Shown here: positions 56,298 to 64,000 of the stretch, in pieces
Position numbering within the stretch: position 1 is the first letter of the stretch
Layout of the letters: every line of letters starts with the position of its first letter
From: DAOPJM01 sp964490325
GTDB lineage: Bacteria > Bacillota > Clostridia > Christensenellales > CAG-138
Assembly: GCA_964490325.1 (NCBI GenBank)
Contig: CAZBBX010000008.1
Span: 1-64,000 of the forward strand
Direction of reading: 5' to 3'
DNA: 64,000 nt
Translations under genes and position numbers: made by a program
The notes under the pieces: generated by a model
What the model saw: only the letters and a program-made list of their open reading frames with translations
What the model was told of the DNA's origin: nothing
Databases searched by the model: none

Positions 56298-58271
56298 CTA
56301 CAGCAGCCTTTCCCAGTAGGGATCCGTCCAAGTACTTGTGTCGAAGGCGTCGTAGAGCGCCTCCAGCATCAACAGGAATTTGGCGCGCAGGGGCGCATGA
56401 CTGAGCAGCGCCGCCCCCGCCCCATCGTAGGACATGACATACTCCATCAGGCGGGCGCGATCCTCGCAGGCAAAGGTGCGGGCGTATCCGTCCACAAAAT
56501 AGACCTCGCCGTCCCCGTACAGGGTGTAGCGCGCACTGTCGGGGTCGTCATATTCGTAGGTCTCGTAGTAGCAAAAGCCGTCGGGATTGCAGGCCGCAAA
56601 ACGACCGTCCGTCAAGGCGTTGTCGCCGCTGCCGATCTTTTCCTCCGCCGCGTGCCACAGCTCATGGTGCAGGGTCGGCGCAAGCTTGTCTTGGCTCAGA
56701 TCGAACACAATGTTGAACCATACGCCGCGGGGAAAGTGCAGCCCCACCACGCCGTAGTCGCTTTCAATCGCCGCAACGGGCAGAAAGCGCAGTCCGCCAT
56801 CCCCCGCCCCGTTTTGAAACTGCCGAAAATAGTCCGCAGGATACAGCTTCAGTGCGGCGTCCAGCTGCTTGATCGCCTTTGTCAGCAGCTTTGCCTCGTT
56901 GGAATAGCCCGCCTTGTCGGTGGTGGTGACGGCGTGGTCGGCATAGCTGCAAGCCGCTGTGCATTGGTCGGAAAGCAGGATGCGTATGCCGTAGCGCGCT
57001 TCCAGCTCGTCCGCATAGGCGCGGACGCTTAAAAGAGCGTCGGGCGTTTCGCCGCCGTCCCGCTCCTGCTGCCAGCTTTTTAGCAGCGCCTCGTCCACGG
57101 CGCTGAACGAAAGCGGCTCCGCCGTGCAAACGGGGGTGAAGGTCAGCTCGCTGCAATCGATGAGCAGGCAGTGCGCCGCCCCGTCCTCGTAGACGTCGGC
57201 AAGCAGCAGCCCCTCGTCGGGCAGGTAGTACGCGTTCCACAGCGCCGCGTGGATGCCGTAAGTGGAAAGGTCGCAGCAGCTCACGGTCTCGCCCAAGCGG
57301 TAGAGCAGGGTGTTTTGATCCTGCTGCGTCCCGTCCTCCCTCGGCTCGGGATCGGGTTCTATAAGCCCCATGAGGTAGGGGGAGCCTTCGATGGGCTCGT
57401 AGCTTAGATTCGTCGTCAAAAAGGCGGCGGTGTCCGCCCGATAGCCCGTGCCGTCCGCCAAGCTGCCAAAGCGCAGCACATAGCTTTCGCTGTCCCAATC
57501 GTAGGAGAGGAGCAGCCATTCGTCATTCCCGAACGCAGACAGGCTGTTCGGCTCCGCCTGCAGCAGCTTGACCTTGCCGCTGTCTATATCCACCGCGATA
57601 AGCGCCGTGTCCAAGCTGTCGTCGGACAGGCAGACCCTAAGGACAAGGTCGTCGCTCTCGCCGAGCAACCCGACAAGGTCGGTAAAGCGCAGCTCCGCCT
57701 CCAAGGGTACACGCCTCGCGTCCCCCGTTGCCCGATCCTGCACGTACAAAAGACGATCCTGCAGGTAACAGCAGCGCGTCCCATCGAAGGTGAAGGCGCA
57801 GTCCTGCGAGGGCGTTTGCAGCGTTGTCCACTCCGTCAGCTCTGCATCAAGACTATAGTAGGCGTTCGTTTCATAGGAATAAAACAGGAAGCTGCCGTCC
57901 TTGAAGCGCTGTTTAATGAGGTTCAGCGGGAGCGCTTTTGTGACAGAGGCAAGTACCTTCCCCTGCCGCACCTCGATCTTCTCCACATAGCTGACGCTTT
58001 CCGTCTCGCCATAGTCCGTGTAGAGGGACAGCGCCAGCCCCTCGCCCAAGCTTAGATAGCTGCGGGAGGAGGGGGCGGTCAGATCGGACAGCCATGTGAC
58101 GGCTTGTGCGGGACGGGCAGAGGGCGCGTCCGTGGACGCGGGAGCTGTCGCGCTTGCCGTGACATGGACGATGGGGCTTGTCTCCGTTACGGCGGAGCAG
58201 GCGCATAAAAGCAGCAGCGCCGCCATTGCCGCCGTAAGCAGTACGCGGGTACCAAGCTTGCCCTTTCGCAT
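56298..58271 (-). CDS. Lipoprotein with propeller-like N-domain and HExxH metallopeptidase-like C-domain
   Basis: A 657-residue exported protein not assigned to a named family. The signal peptide ends in a lipobox with Cys25, followed by a Ser/Thr/Ala-rich linker. Residues about 60-390 contain repeated YxxD/LLYSYD-type strands like a beta-propeller. The C-terminal region has HELWH (536-540), a zinc-peptidase signature, with E603 in ACEDRARLMEY a possible third ligand. Upstream YGIRILLSDQC may be the edge strand of the peptidase fold. Likely a cell-surface metallopeptidase; the substrate is unknown. Confidence 0.75.
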   Translation of the reverse strand: MRKGKLGTRVLLTAAMAALLLLCACSAVTETSPIVHVTASATAPASTDAPSARPAQAVTWLSDLTAPSSRSYLSLGEGLALSLYTDYGETESVSYVEKIEVRQGKVLASVTKALPLNLIKQRFKDGSFLFYSYETNAYYSLDAELTEWTTLQTPSQDCAFTFDGTRCCYLQDRLLYVQDRATGDARRVPLEAELRFTDLVGLLGESDDLVLRVCLSDDSLDTALIAVDIDSGKVKLLQAEPNSLSAFGNDEWLLLSYDWDSESYVLRFGSLADGTGYRADTAAFLTTNLSYEPIEGSPYLMGLIEPDPEPREDGTQQDQNTLLYRLGETVSCCDLSTYGIHAALWNAYYLPDEGLLLADVYEDGAAHCLLIDCSELTFTPVCTAEPLSFSAVDEALLKSWQQERDGGETPDALLSVRAYADELEARYGIRILLSDQCTAACSYADHAVTTTDKAGYSNEAKLLTKAIKQLDAALKLYPADYFRQFQNGAGDGGLRFLPVAAIESDYGVVGLHFPRGVWFNIVFDLSQDKLAPTLHHELWHAAEEKIGSGDNALTDGRFAACNPDGFCYYETYEYDDPDSARYTLYGDGEVYFVDGYARTFACEDRARLMEYVMSYDGAGAALLSHAPLRAKFLLMLEALYDAFDTSTWTDPYWERLL

Positions 58272-58437
58272 ATCGAACGTCCCCCTTTGATGGTCTCAAG
58301 GGGAAAGTATAGCCCCCTTGTCGGGGAAACGCAAGCGCCTCATAAAGAATTGACATTTTTTCCGTATCCCCGCGCAGGTGCATAATCGAAGGAAAAGGCG
58401 CATACAGCATAGCAGTACCATGTTTGGGAGGTTCTGT

Positions 58438-59916
58438 ATGGATATCGAAAAGGCCGTTCTGTCCTTTGACAGCTTTGTCGCAGCGGCGCACGCGCAGGCC
58501 CGCATCGAAAGCCTTGTACCCCTGCCGTCGGAGCGCAGCGCCTCCGCGGTGCTGTCCGTATCCGCCGCCATCGCGTCCGAGCAGGCCGCGGCGGGGGAAG
58601 GCGGCGTGGACTGCGCGGGTACGTTGACGCTGCATTTGGTCGTGCGCGCAGAGGACGGCCTGCCGTTTGCCTTTGAAGCAAGCGCGGGCTTTTCCCATCG
58701 CGTTCCCGTTGAGGGCGTGCTGCCCTCCGACACGGCGCTTGCCCGTGCGCAGCTGTACGAATGCAGCTGCCATGTCGCGGAGGACGGCCTGCTTTTAAGC
58801 GGCGTGGTGGCGCTGTCGGTGGCGGCACTGCGTCCCGTGGAGCAAAGCTGCGTGGCGGCCCTGTCCGATGCGCGGGGGCTGGAACAGCAGCGCGCAACGC
58901 TGTGCAGCGCAAGACGCGTGGAGGCGGGCAGCGCTGACTTTCGCCTGCGCGAGGAGCTTGCCGTGCCTGCGGGACAGACGCTGCTGTCGGCGGAGGGGCA
59001 GGCGCGGGTCAAGAGCGTGCAGCAGGAGCGTGACGGCGTACTGGTGGACGGCACGCTGACCGTCAACGCCTTGCTGTTGGACGCGGAGGGGAACCTTACG
59101 GAAAAGATCTTTCGCGTGCCCTTCTCGGAGCATGTCGCCTGTGAGGGCGGCGAGGGTCTGACCGCAAGCGTGCAGCAAAACGATCTTGCAGCGCGCCTGT
59201 ACGAGGCGGACGACGGCGTCATGGAGCTGAACGCAAGCCTGCATCTCGACCTGTGGCGGCGCGAGACGCAGCTTAGCGAGCTGCTGCGCGACGCCTACGA
59301 CCAGGACAACGATTTTTCCTGTCCGCGCACCGAGACGGATGCGCTGCAATATGTGGGCACGCGCTGCATCACGCAGGATCTCTCAGCCCCGCTGACGGTG
59401 CCGGGGCATATGCCCGAGGTGGAACGCGTGCTCTATGCCCGCGCCCTGCCTGCCGTGACGCAGCTTTCCACCAACGAGGACGGCCTGAGCGCCGATGGGA
59501 TGCTGCTTGTGACGGTGGTCTATCGCTGTGACAAGGGCTATCTGCACGGCTTCACCGCGGATCTGCCGCTGTCCGTTGCCCTGCCCGAGGCGGCGTACAG
59601 CTTGGCGCTGCCTTCGCTGCAGGTACGGGATCTTGCCGTCAGCGGCAGCGGCCGACGGCTGCAGCTGACCGCGCTTTTGGAGCTGTGCGTGGAGGGCTAT
59701 ACCGCCGAGACCCTAAGCTACGTTGCGGAGCTGGCCGAGCCGCAGAGCGCCGAGCGCCGCGAGGGGCTTTTGATCCTCTTTGCGGATGAGGGCGACAGCT
59801 TCTTCTCCGTGGGGAAGCGCTTCCTTCTTTCGCAGGACGCGCTGCGGGCGCAGAATCCTTCGGTGAGCGAACCGCTTCACGCGGGCGAGCAGCTGCTGGT
59901 CCTGCCGCGCAGCTGA
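58438..59916 (+). CDS. SPOCS (DUF3794) and LysM domain protein, sporulation type
   Basis: A 492-residue protein with repeated DUF3794/SPOCS modules (about 25-125, 155-255 and 300-430) and a C-terminal LysM (about 447-490: FADEGDSFFSVGKRF to QNPSV and LLVLP). Such proteins occur in spore-forming Clostridia and are thought to join spore coat or cortex layers, LysM binding peptidoglycan. ATG 58438 has GGGAGG upstream. It is divergent from the metallopeptidase lipoprotein. Its presence supports a spore-forming ancestry. Confidence 0.9.
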   Translation: MDIEKAVLSFDSFVAAAHAQARIESLVPLPSERSASAVLSVSAAIASEQAAAGEGGVDCAGTLTLHLVVRAEDGLPFAFEASAGFSHRVPVEGVLPSDTALARAQLYECSCHVAEDGLLLSGVVALSVAALRPVEQSCVAALSDARGLEQQRATLCSARRVEAGSADFRLREELAVPAGQTLLSAEGQARVKSVQQERDGVLVDGTLTVNALLLDAEGNLTEKIFRVPFSEHVACEGGEGLTASVQQNDLAARLYEADDGVMELNASLHLDLWRRETQLSELLRDAYDQDNDFSCPRTETDALQYVGTRCITQDLSAPLTVPGHMPEVERVLYARALPAVTQLSTNEDGLSADGMLLVTVVYRCDKGYLHGFTADLPLSVALPEAAYSLALPSLQVRDLAVSGSGRRLQLTALLELCVEGYTAETLSYVAELAEPQSAERREGLLILFADEGDSFFSVGKRFLLSQDALRAQNPSVSEPLHAGEQLLVLPRS

Positions 59917-59960
59917 CAAGGGAAGCTGGTTTTGGGAGAGAAAAAAGCAAAGAACTGACA

Positions 59961-60007
59961 GCAAAATCGTCGGGATCGTCGTCATGCGCGGCGGTCTCGA
60001 TTTTTTG
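59961..60007 (+). terminator. Probable terminator of the SPOCS-LysM gene
   Basis: AAAATCG... to ...CGATTTTTT imperfect long stem ending in a T-run. The rest of 59917-60170 holds no recognised gene. Confidence 0.5.
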
Positions 60008-60170
60008 TTTGCCATGTTTGACCTCTTAAGATGCAAGGGAAGCTCCTTCCCCGACAGACCCGCTGAAAACCTGCGTTTTTTAACGGAGCAAGGGCGCATA
60101 GGGATCGGCGCGGGGGACAAGATAGGGAAAAGCCCGTCCGTCAGCGGTGGGCGCAAAAGGAGAGAAACGC

Positions 60171-60605
60171 ATGGTACGCAAGGATACGGTGGAGCTGCTC
60201 AAGGAATGCAGCGCGGGCGTGAAGATGGCCTTGTCCGCCATCGACGAGGTGGAACCGCAGATCCAACAGGAGGCTTTCAAAAAAGCGGTGGAAAAGAGCC
60301 GCGCCGCGCACGAACGCTTGGGCGATGAGGCGCAGACCCTGCTGGACGCAAGCGGCGACACGGAAAAGGAGCCGAACGCCATCGCCAAGGGTATGAGCTG
60401 GCTCAAGACCAACGCGATGCTGGCCTTTGACCCCGCGGATAAGACCGTGGCAAAGCTCTTGGTGGACGGCTGCCACATGGGCGTCAAATCGCTGTCCCGC
60501 TATCTGAACGAGTATGAACACGCCGACGCCGAGGCAAGGGAGCTGAGCCGCCGCCTGATCGCGGAGGAGCAATCCCTTGGCGAGACCGCACGACGGTATC
60601 TGTAA
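60171..60605 (+). CDS. Hypothetical four-helix-bundle (DUF2383-like) protein
   Basis: A 144-residue, soluble, strongly helical protein. Its pattern (TVELLKECSAGVKMALSAID, later AKGMSWLKTNAMLAFD and MGVKSLSRYLNEY) resembles small ferritin-like/DUF2383-type helical bundles common in Clostridia, but metal-binding Glu/His pairs are not obvious. Start ATG 60171 has an AAAGGAG site. Function unknown. Confidence 0.75.
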   Translation: MVRKDTVELLKECSAGVKMALSAIDEVEPQIQQEAFKKAVEKSRAAHERLGDEAQTLLDASGDTEKEPNAIAKGMSWLKTNAMLAFDPADKTVAKLLVDGCHMGVKSLSRYLNEYEHADAEARELSRRLIAEEQSLGETARRYL

Positions 60606-60622
60606 GGGCAAGAGGATACTAT

Positions 60623-60652
60623 AAAGCCGAGGCGTTGCTGCCTCGGCTTTGT
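60623..60652. terminator. Bidirectional terminator hairpin
   Basis: Perfect 11-bp stem AAAGCCGAGGC/GCCTCGGCTTT with a 6-nt loop between convergent genes. Confidence 0.8.
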
Positions 60653-60666
60653 GTCACAGAATGCGC

Positions 60667-62037
60667 TTATCCGTTTTCCTGCTCGGCGGCGCTTTTGAGC
60701 CTTGCGCGGTACAGGCGCGAGGCGGGGATGAGCGGCAGGAAGGTCAGCAGCACCAGTCCCGCCGCCACCAAAAATAGGGTGTTGGTGGGCAGGTACTCGG
60801 TCAGGCCGTACTCGTTGACAAACTGACCGCTGGCCTTGATGATGGGGTTTGCGATCAGGGGCGCGATGCACATGGGCAGCAGCACAAAGAACAGGATGCG
60901 GATGCCCTCAAACTGTCCGCGTGCTTCCTTGGGATAGAGCTGCTTGGACCACACGGTGAGCGTTTGCAGGATGAGGATATACCCAAGGCCGATGAGGAAC
61001 ACGGGGATAAGCAGCAGCGGGCTGAAGGGCTGCGCGGGATCGATGGACGCGGGGGTGACGAACAGGCCGATGAGCAGCACCCCTATAAAGTTCACCGCCA
61101 CGGCCAAGGCGCAGAGCAGCGGCGAACGATTGCGGTTGATGAGCGCCGTTGCGGGGATGACAAAGAGCATTGCCGCCGCCAGAGCCACGCCCTCCACAAG
61201 ACCCATCGTGTCCGCCGTGAAGCCCAGATAGTAGATCATAAAGTTCCCAAGATGCGAAAAGTACATGTTGAACGCCACGAAGTAGACCGTCAGCGTCAGG
61301 TTGACAAAGACCAGCTCCCGTAGGGAGAAGTAGCGTTTGAAGTTGAAGATCGAAAAGAACTGCCTCCAAAAGCTGCCTGTCACGTTGGGTATGAGCGTGG
61401 GGCTGTCCTTCATGAACAGCAGCGCCGCTATGCCAAAGAGGATCACTGCCCCGCCCATCACCACAAACAGGCGCAGGTAGTTATCATTCTGCCCGATCAG
61501 CAGGCCGCCCAGCACCGTGCCGACGATGGTGCCTATGACAGGCTGCACCGCCATTGCCGCGCCGACCTGTCCGCGGTTCTTGTCCGTCATGTGGTCGTTT
61601 GCCCAAGCGTTCAGGCCGCTGTCGTTGCCCATGGAGCCAAAGAAGCTCATGATGGCGTCCGCCGCCACAGCCGCCGTGCCCGCCGTGAGCAGCACTGCCG
61701 CCGTGGGATCGGGGCTGCCTCCCGTGATGAACTCGGTCAGGCCAAAGAGGATGGTGAACACGCCCCAGAGGATGTAGCCCAGCGCCACCACGATGCGGCG
61801 GCGTCCCCTGCGGTCGGTCACCGTGCCAAACAGGAAGGTGGACAGCGTGGTCGCCGCTGCCGAGATGGCCGTCATCCAAGAGATGATGGTCGGATCGCGT
61901 GCGATCTTGGCGTACACAAAGGTGTTGAACCACTGGTTCTCCATGTTCCAGCACAGCTGTCCCGCCAGTCCCAGTCCCCACAGCAGGGACCAAAATCGAA
62001 AGCCGCCCTTCTCGCTCCCTGTACCTGTCTTTTCCAT
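60667..62037 (-). CDS. MFS transporter
   Basis: A 456-residue, twelve-helix major facilitator. The loop 2-3 motif appears as GTVTDRRGRRR, and a matching degenerate motif lies in the second half. An unusually polar NMENQWFNTFVY segment in helix 1 suggests a sugar- or drug-type binding site, but the substrate cannot be named. ATG 62037 lies 27 bp after the YugP stop, so the two genes are co-transcribed. Confidence 0.9.
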   Translation of the reverse strand: MEKTGTGSEKGGFRFWSLLWGLGLAGQLCWNMENQWFNTFVYAKIARDPTIISWMTAISAAATTLSTFLFGTVTDRRGRRRIVVALGYILWGVFTILFGLTEFITGGSPDPTAAVLLTAGTAAVAADAIMSFFGSMGNDSGLNAWANDHMTDKNRGQVGAAMAVQPVIGTIVGTVLGGLLIGQNDNYLRLFVVMGGAVILFGIAALLFMKDSPTLIPNVTGSFWRQFFSIFNFKRYFSLRELVFVNLTLTVYFVAFNMYFSHLGNFMIYYLGFTADTMGLVEGVALAAAMLFVIPATALINRNRSPLLCALAVAVNFIGVLLIGLFVTPASIDPAQPFSPLLLIPVFLIGLGYILILQTLTVWSKQLYPKEARGQFEGIRILFFVLLPMCIAPLIANPIIKASGQFVNEYGLTEYLPTNTLFLVAAGLVLLTFLPLIPASRLYRARLKSAAEQENG

Positions 62038-62064
62038 TTGCCCTTCCCCCCGATCGATCGAACT

Positions 62065-62784
62065 CTATCTTCTGCGATTGTTTGCGAGCAGCAGAAAGCG
62101 CAGCAGCGTCAAAAAGCTTGCCACGGCCGCCCAAACGTAGGTCATTGCGGCGGCGCGAAGCACCTTCTTTGCGTTGTCGCTCTGCTCGTAGCTGACATAG
62201 CAGCCATCCTCCAGCAGGCGCAGCGCACGCGAGGAGGCGTTGAACTCGACAGGCAGGGTGACAAGCTGAAACAGCAGCATCCCCGCGTACAGGCCAATGC
62301 CCACATACATCAGGCTGCTGAGGCTGAGGACCAGACCCAAAATGATGAGCCACGGCCCCGCCGCCGAGCCGATGCGCGCTGCGGGCAGCACGGCGTTGCG
62401 GAAGCGGATGCCGCCATAGCCCTCCTTGTATTGCAGCACATGCCCCAATTCGTGCGCGGCCACCGCAAGGGCGGAAACGGAGTCCGAATCGTACACCTCG
62501 GCGCTGAGACCCACGGTGTTGCTGCGCGGGTCGTAATGGTCGCTGAGCGCCGCGCCCTGCAGGCGTTCCACGCGGGTATCCAGTCCCTCGCGATAGATCA
62601 GCTCCTCCAGCATGAGGCGGGCGGACTTGCCGCTTGCTGCACGCTCCGTGCTGTAGCGGCGGAACTTGCTGCGCACCTGCCCCTGCGCGATAAGGCTCAG
62701 GATGAACACCGCGATAAGCGCAAACATGACCAGCGTGTATTCGCTGTCTCCATAGAACAATCCGGAAGCAATAGTCAGTTTCAT
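62065..62784 (-). CDS. YugP-type neutral zinc metallopeptidase
   Basis: A 239-residue membrane peptidase (DUF2299/zinc metallopeptidase-2 group). One N-terminal helix, the zinc motif HELGHVLQ at about 112-119 (HExxH), the NTVGLSAEVYDSDS segment before it and two or three C-terminal helices follow the family. ATG 62784 starts with no Shine-Dalgarno site; it lies about 7 nt beyond a TATAAT, so the transcript is probably leaderless. The upstream in-frame extension to 62829 overlaps the promoter. Confidence 0.9.
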   Translation of the reverse strand: MKLTIASGLFYGDSEYTLVMFALIAVFILSLIAQGQVRSKFRRYSTERAASGKSARLMLEELIYREGLDTRVERLQGAALSDHYDPRSNTVGLSAEVYDSDSVSALAVAAHELGHVLQYKEGYGGIRFRNAVLPAARIGSAAGPWLIILGLVLSLSSLMYVGIGLYAGMLLFQLVTLPVEFNASSRALRLLEDGCYVSYEQSDNAKKVLRAAAMTYVWAAVASFLTLLRFLLLANNRRR

Positions 62785-62790
62785 GGGGAT

Positions 62791-62799
62791 ATTATACCA
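62791..62799 (-). promoter_or_regulatory. Extended -10 promoter of yugP (leaderless)
   Basis: Minus-strand TGGTATAAT; the TATAAT is 62791-62796, seven bases before the ATG, putting the start codon at about +1. Confidence 0.65.
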
Positions 62800-62819
62800 C
62801 CGCTTTTTGCACTTTACCA

Positions 62820-62847
62820 TTGAAAACACGTGGATTTGTGGTATACT
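62820..62847 (+). promoter_or_regulatory. Promoter of asnS
   Basis: TTGAAA (62820-62825), 16 bp, TATACT (62842-62847) with an extended TGG, divergent from and sharing its upstream region with the yugP promoter. Confidence 0.7.
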
Positions 62848-62875
62848 GTAAAAAATGTTTTTAGGAGAGGTACCT

Positions 62876-64000
62876 ATGTTGACGATTCGTCAGATCCAAC
62901 GCTGCCCCGAGCAGTATGCAGGCCCCATCACGATAGAGGGCTGGGTGCGCACGGCAAGGGAAAGCAAGACCGTCGGCTTCATCGAGCTGACGGACGGTAC
63001 CGCGTTCAAGCCCGTGCAGGTGGTGTACGCGGCGGACGAACGCGCACTTGGCAAGGGCATCGGTACGGGCTGCGCCATTTTGGTGCAGGGAGAGCTGCTT
63101 CTTACCCCCGACGCGCAGCAGCCCTTCGAGATCCGTGCGGACGCGATCACCATCGAGGGAAGCTGCCCTGCGGACTATCCGCTGCAAAAGAAGCGGCACA
63201 GTTTGGAGTATCTGCGCACCATCCAGACCCTGCGTCCCCGCACCAACACCTTTCAGGCGACCTTCCGTGTGCGCAGCGTCGTCGCAGCGGCGATCCACGA
63301 GTTCTTTCAGGAGCGGGATTTTGTGTATGTGCATACGCCCCTGCTGACCGCCTCCGACTGCGAGGGCGCAGGCGAGATGTTCCAAGTGACGACCCTGCCG
63401 CTTGACAACATCCCCAAGACGGACGAGGGCAAGGTGGACTACACGCAGGATTTCTTCAAAAAGCCCGTCAACCTCACCGTCAGCGGTCAGCTCTACGGCG
63501 AGGCCTTTGCGCTGGCCTTCCGCGACATCTACACCTTTGGCCCCACCTTCCGCGCCGAGCTGAGCTTCACTGCCCGCCACGCCGCCGAGTTTTGGATGAT
63601 CGAGCCTGAGATGGCCTTCTGCGACCTTGCAGGCGACATGGACGTCGCCGAGGCGATGGTCAAGTACATCATCCGCACGGTGCTGAAGCGCTGCCCCGAC
63701 GAGATGGACTTTTTCAACAAGTTCATCGACAAGGGGCTTTTGGAGCGCTTGGACAACGTAGTCAGCCACGAATTTGTCCGCATCAGCTATACCGATGCGG
63801 TCGAGCTGCTCAAGAAGGCCGACGCCGATTTCAAGTATCCCGTGGACTGGGGCGTAGATCTGCAGACGGAGCATGAGCGCTACCTGACCGAGCAGGTCTA
63901 TCATCGTCCCGTGTTCGTCACCGATTATCCCAAGGAGATCAAGTCCTTCTACATGCGGCAGAACGACGACGGCAGGACGGTCGCGGCGGCGGATCTGTTG
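62876..64000 (+). CDS. asnS: Asparaginyl-tRNA synthetase, partial
   Basis: Class II synthetase that charges tRNA-Asn. The first 375 codons are present, from ATG 62876 (site AGGAGAGG). An OB-fold anticodon domain (about 15-100, with IEGWVRTARESKTVGFIELTDG) precedes the catalytic domain, with VHTPLLTASDCEGAGEMF and the motif 2 region TFRAELSFTARHAAEFWMIEPE. The usual FRAENSNT there reads FRAELSFT, a change in a very conserved stretch. The gene leaves the window before motif 3. Confidence 0.95.
   Translation, partial: MLTIRQIQRCPEQYAGPITIEGWVRTARESKTVGFIELTDGTAFKPVQVVYAADERALGKGIGTGCAILVQGELLLTPDAQQPFEIRADAITIEGSCPADYPLQKKRHSLEYLRTIQTLRPRTNTFQATFRVRSVVAAAIHEFFQERDFVYVHTPLLTASDCEGAGEMFQVTTLPLDNIPKTDEGKVDYTQDFFKKPVNLTVSGQLYGEAFALAFRDIYTFGPTFRAELSFTARHAAEFWMIEPEMAFCDLAGDMDVAEAMVKYIIRTVLKRCPDEMDFFNKFIDKGLLERLDNVVSHEFVRISYTDAVELLKKADADFKYPVDWGVDLQTEHERYLTEQVYHRPVFVTDYPKEIKSFYMRQNDDGRTVAAADLL

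Overview
This 64 kb window is GC-rich chromosomal DNA from an anaerobic, spore-forming-lineage Clostridia (Bacillota) bacterium, probably a gut or fibre-associated one. The evidence is strong Shine-Dalgarno sites with ATG/GTG/TTG starts, canonical TTGaca/TATaaT promoters, a SPOCS(DUF3794)-LysM sporulation-type protein, dockerin/cohesin-like secreted proteins, and a housekeeping gene order (prmC, prfA, tsaC, rpiB, upp, ATP synthase) that is recognisably the Bacillota arrangement. No rRNA, tRNA, CRISPR array, insertion sequence or prophage was seen.

Layout. 1-11129 (minus strand): yqhQ-like, prmC, prfA, tsaC, rpiB and upp, then a V/A-type ATP synthase operon (H-I-K-E-C-F-A, leaving the window inside A). 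11433-13265: a secreted repeat protein with a dockerin. 13424-13586: a tandem palindromic repeat. 13701-15088: ECF sigma factor and zinc-finger anti-sigma factor. 15310-41099: a large island for uptake and breakdown of carboxylates and sugar acids. It holds a tripartite tricarboxylate transporter (TctCBA) with KduD-like, DgoK-like, class II aldolase and CbbY-like genes downstream; a GntR regulator with a fumarylacetoacetate-hydrolase-family enzyme; a block of three RraA-family proteins, a DUF1932 dehydrogenase, two DapA-family lyases and a Dabb protein; a stand-alone AAA/DUF4143 ATPase; and a LacI regulator divergent from dehydratase, dehydrogenase, DapA-family, FGGY kinase, KDPG aldolase and PfkB kinase genes. 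A 12-bp palindrome centred on ATCGAT recurs at the tctC, dapA2/rraA and dehydratase promoters and ties the island together as a probable LacI regulon.

41398-44904: a serine-palmitoyltransferase-like alpha-oxoamine synthase followed by an SDR reductase, then peptidase T and a small membrane protein. 45075-45858: a dockerin protein whose signal peptide is frameshifted. 46404-48254: divergent methionine-salvage genes (mtnA-like, mtnP). 48559-50505: a cohesin-like/FIVAR/dockerin protein whose 3' end and terminator have been duplicated in tandem. 50950-54807: mreC, mreD and PBP2, the elongation machinery. 54971-60605: a lipoprotein serine protease, a propeller/metallopeptidase lipoprotein, the SPOCS-LysM protein and a four-helix protein. 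60667-64000: an MFS transporter and a YugP-type zinc peptidase on the minus strand, divergent from asnS, which leaves the window.

Most notable observations: the V-type ATP synthase sits where Bacillota usually carry the F-type operon; the multi-RraA/multi-DapA/TTT island shares one operator; a sphingolipid-like gene pair occurs in a Clostridia-type genome; and there are several fresh partial duplications and a frameshift in secreted or oxidoreductase genes.
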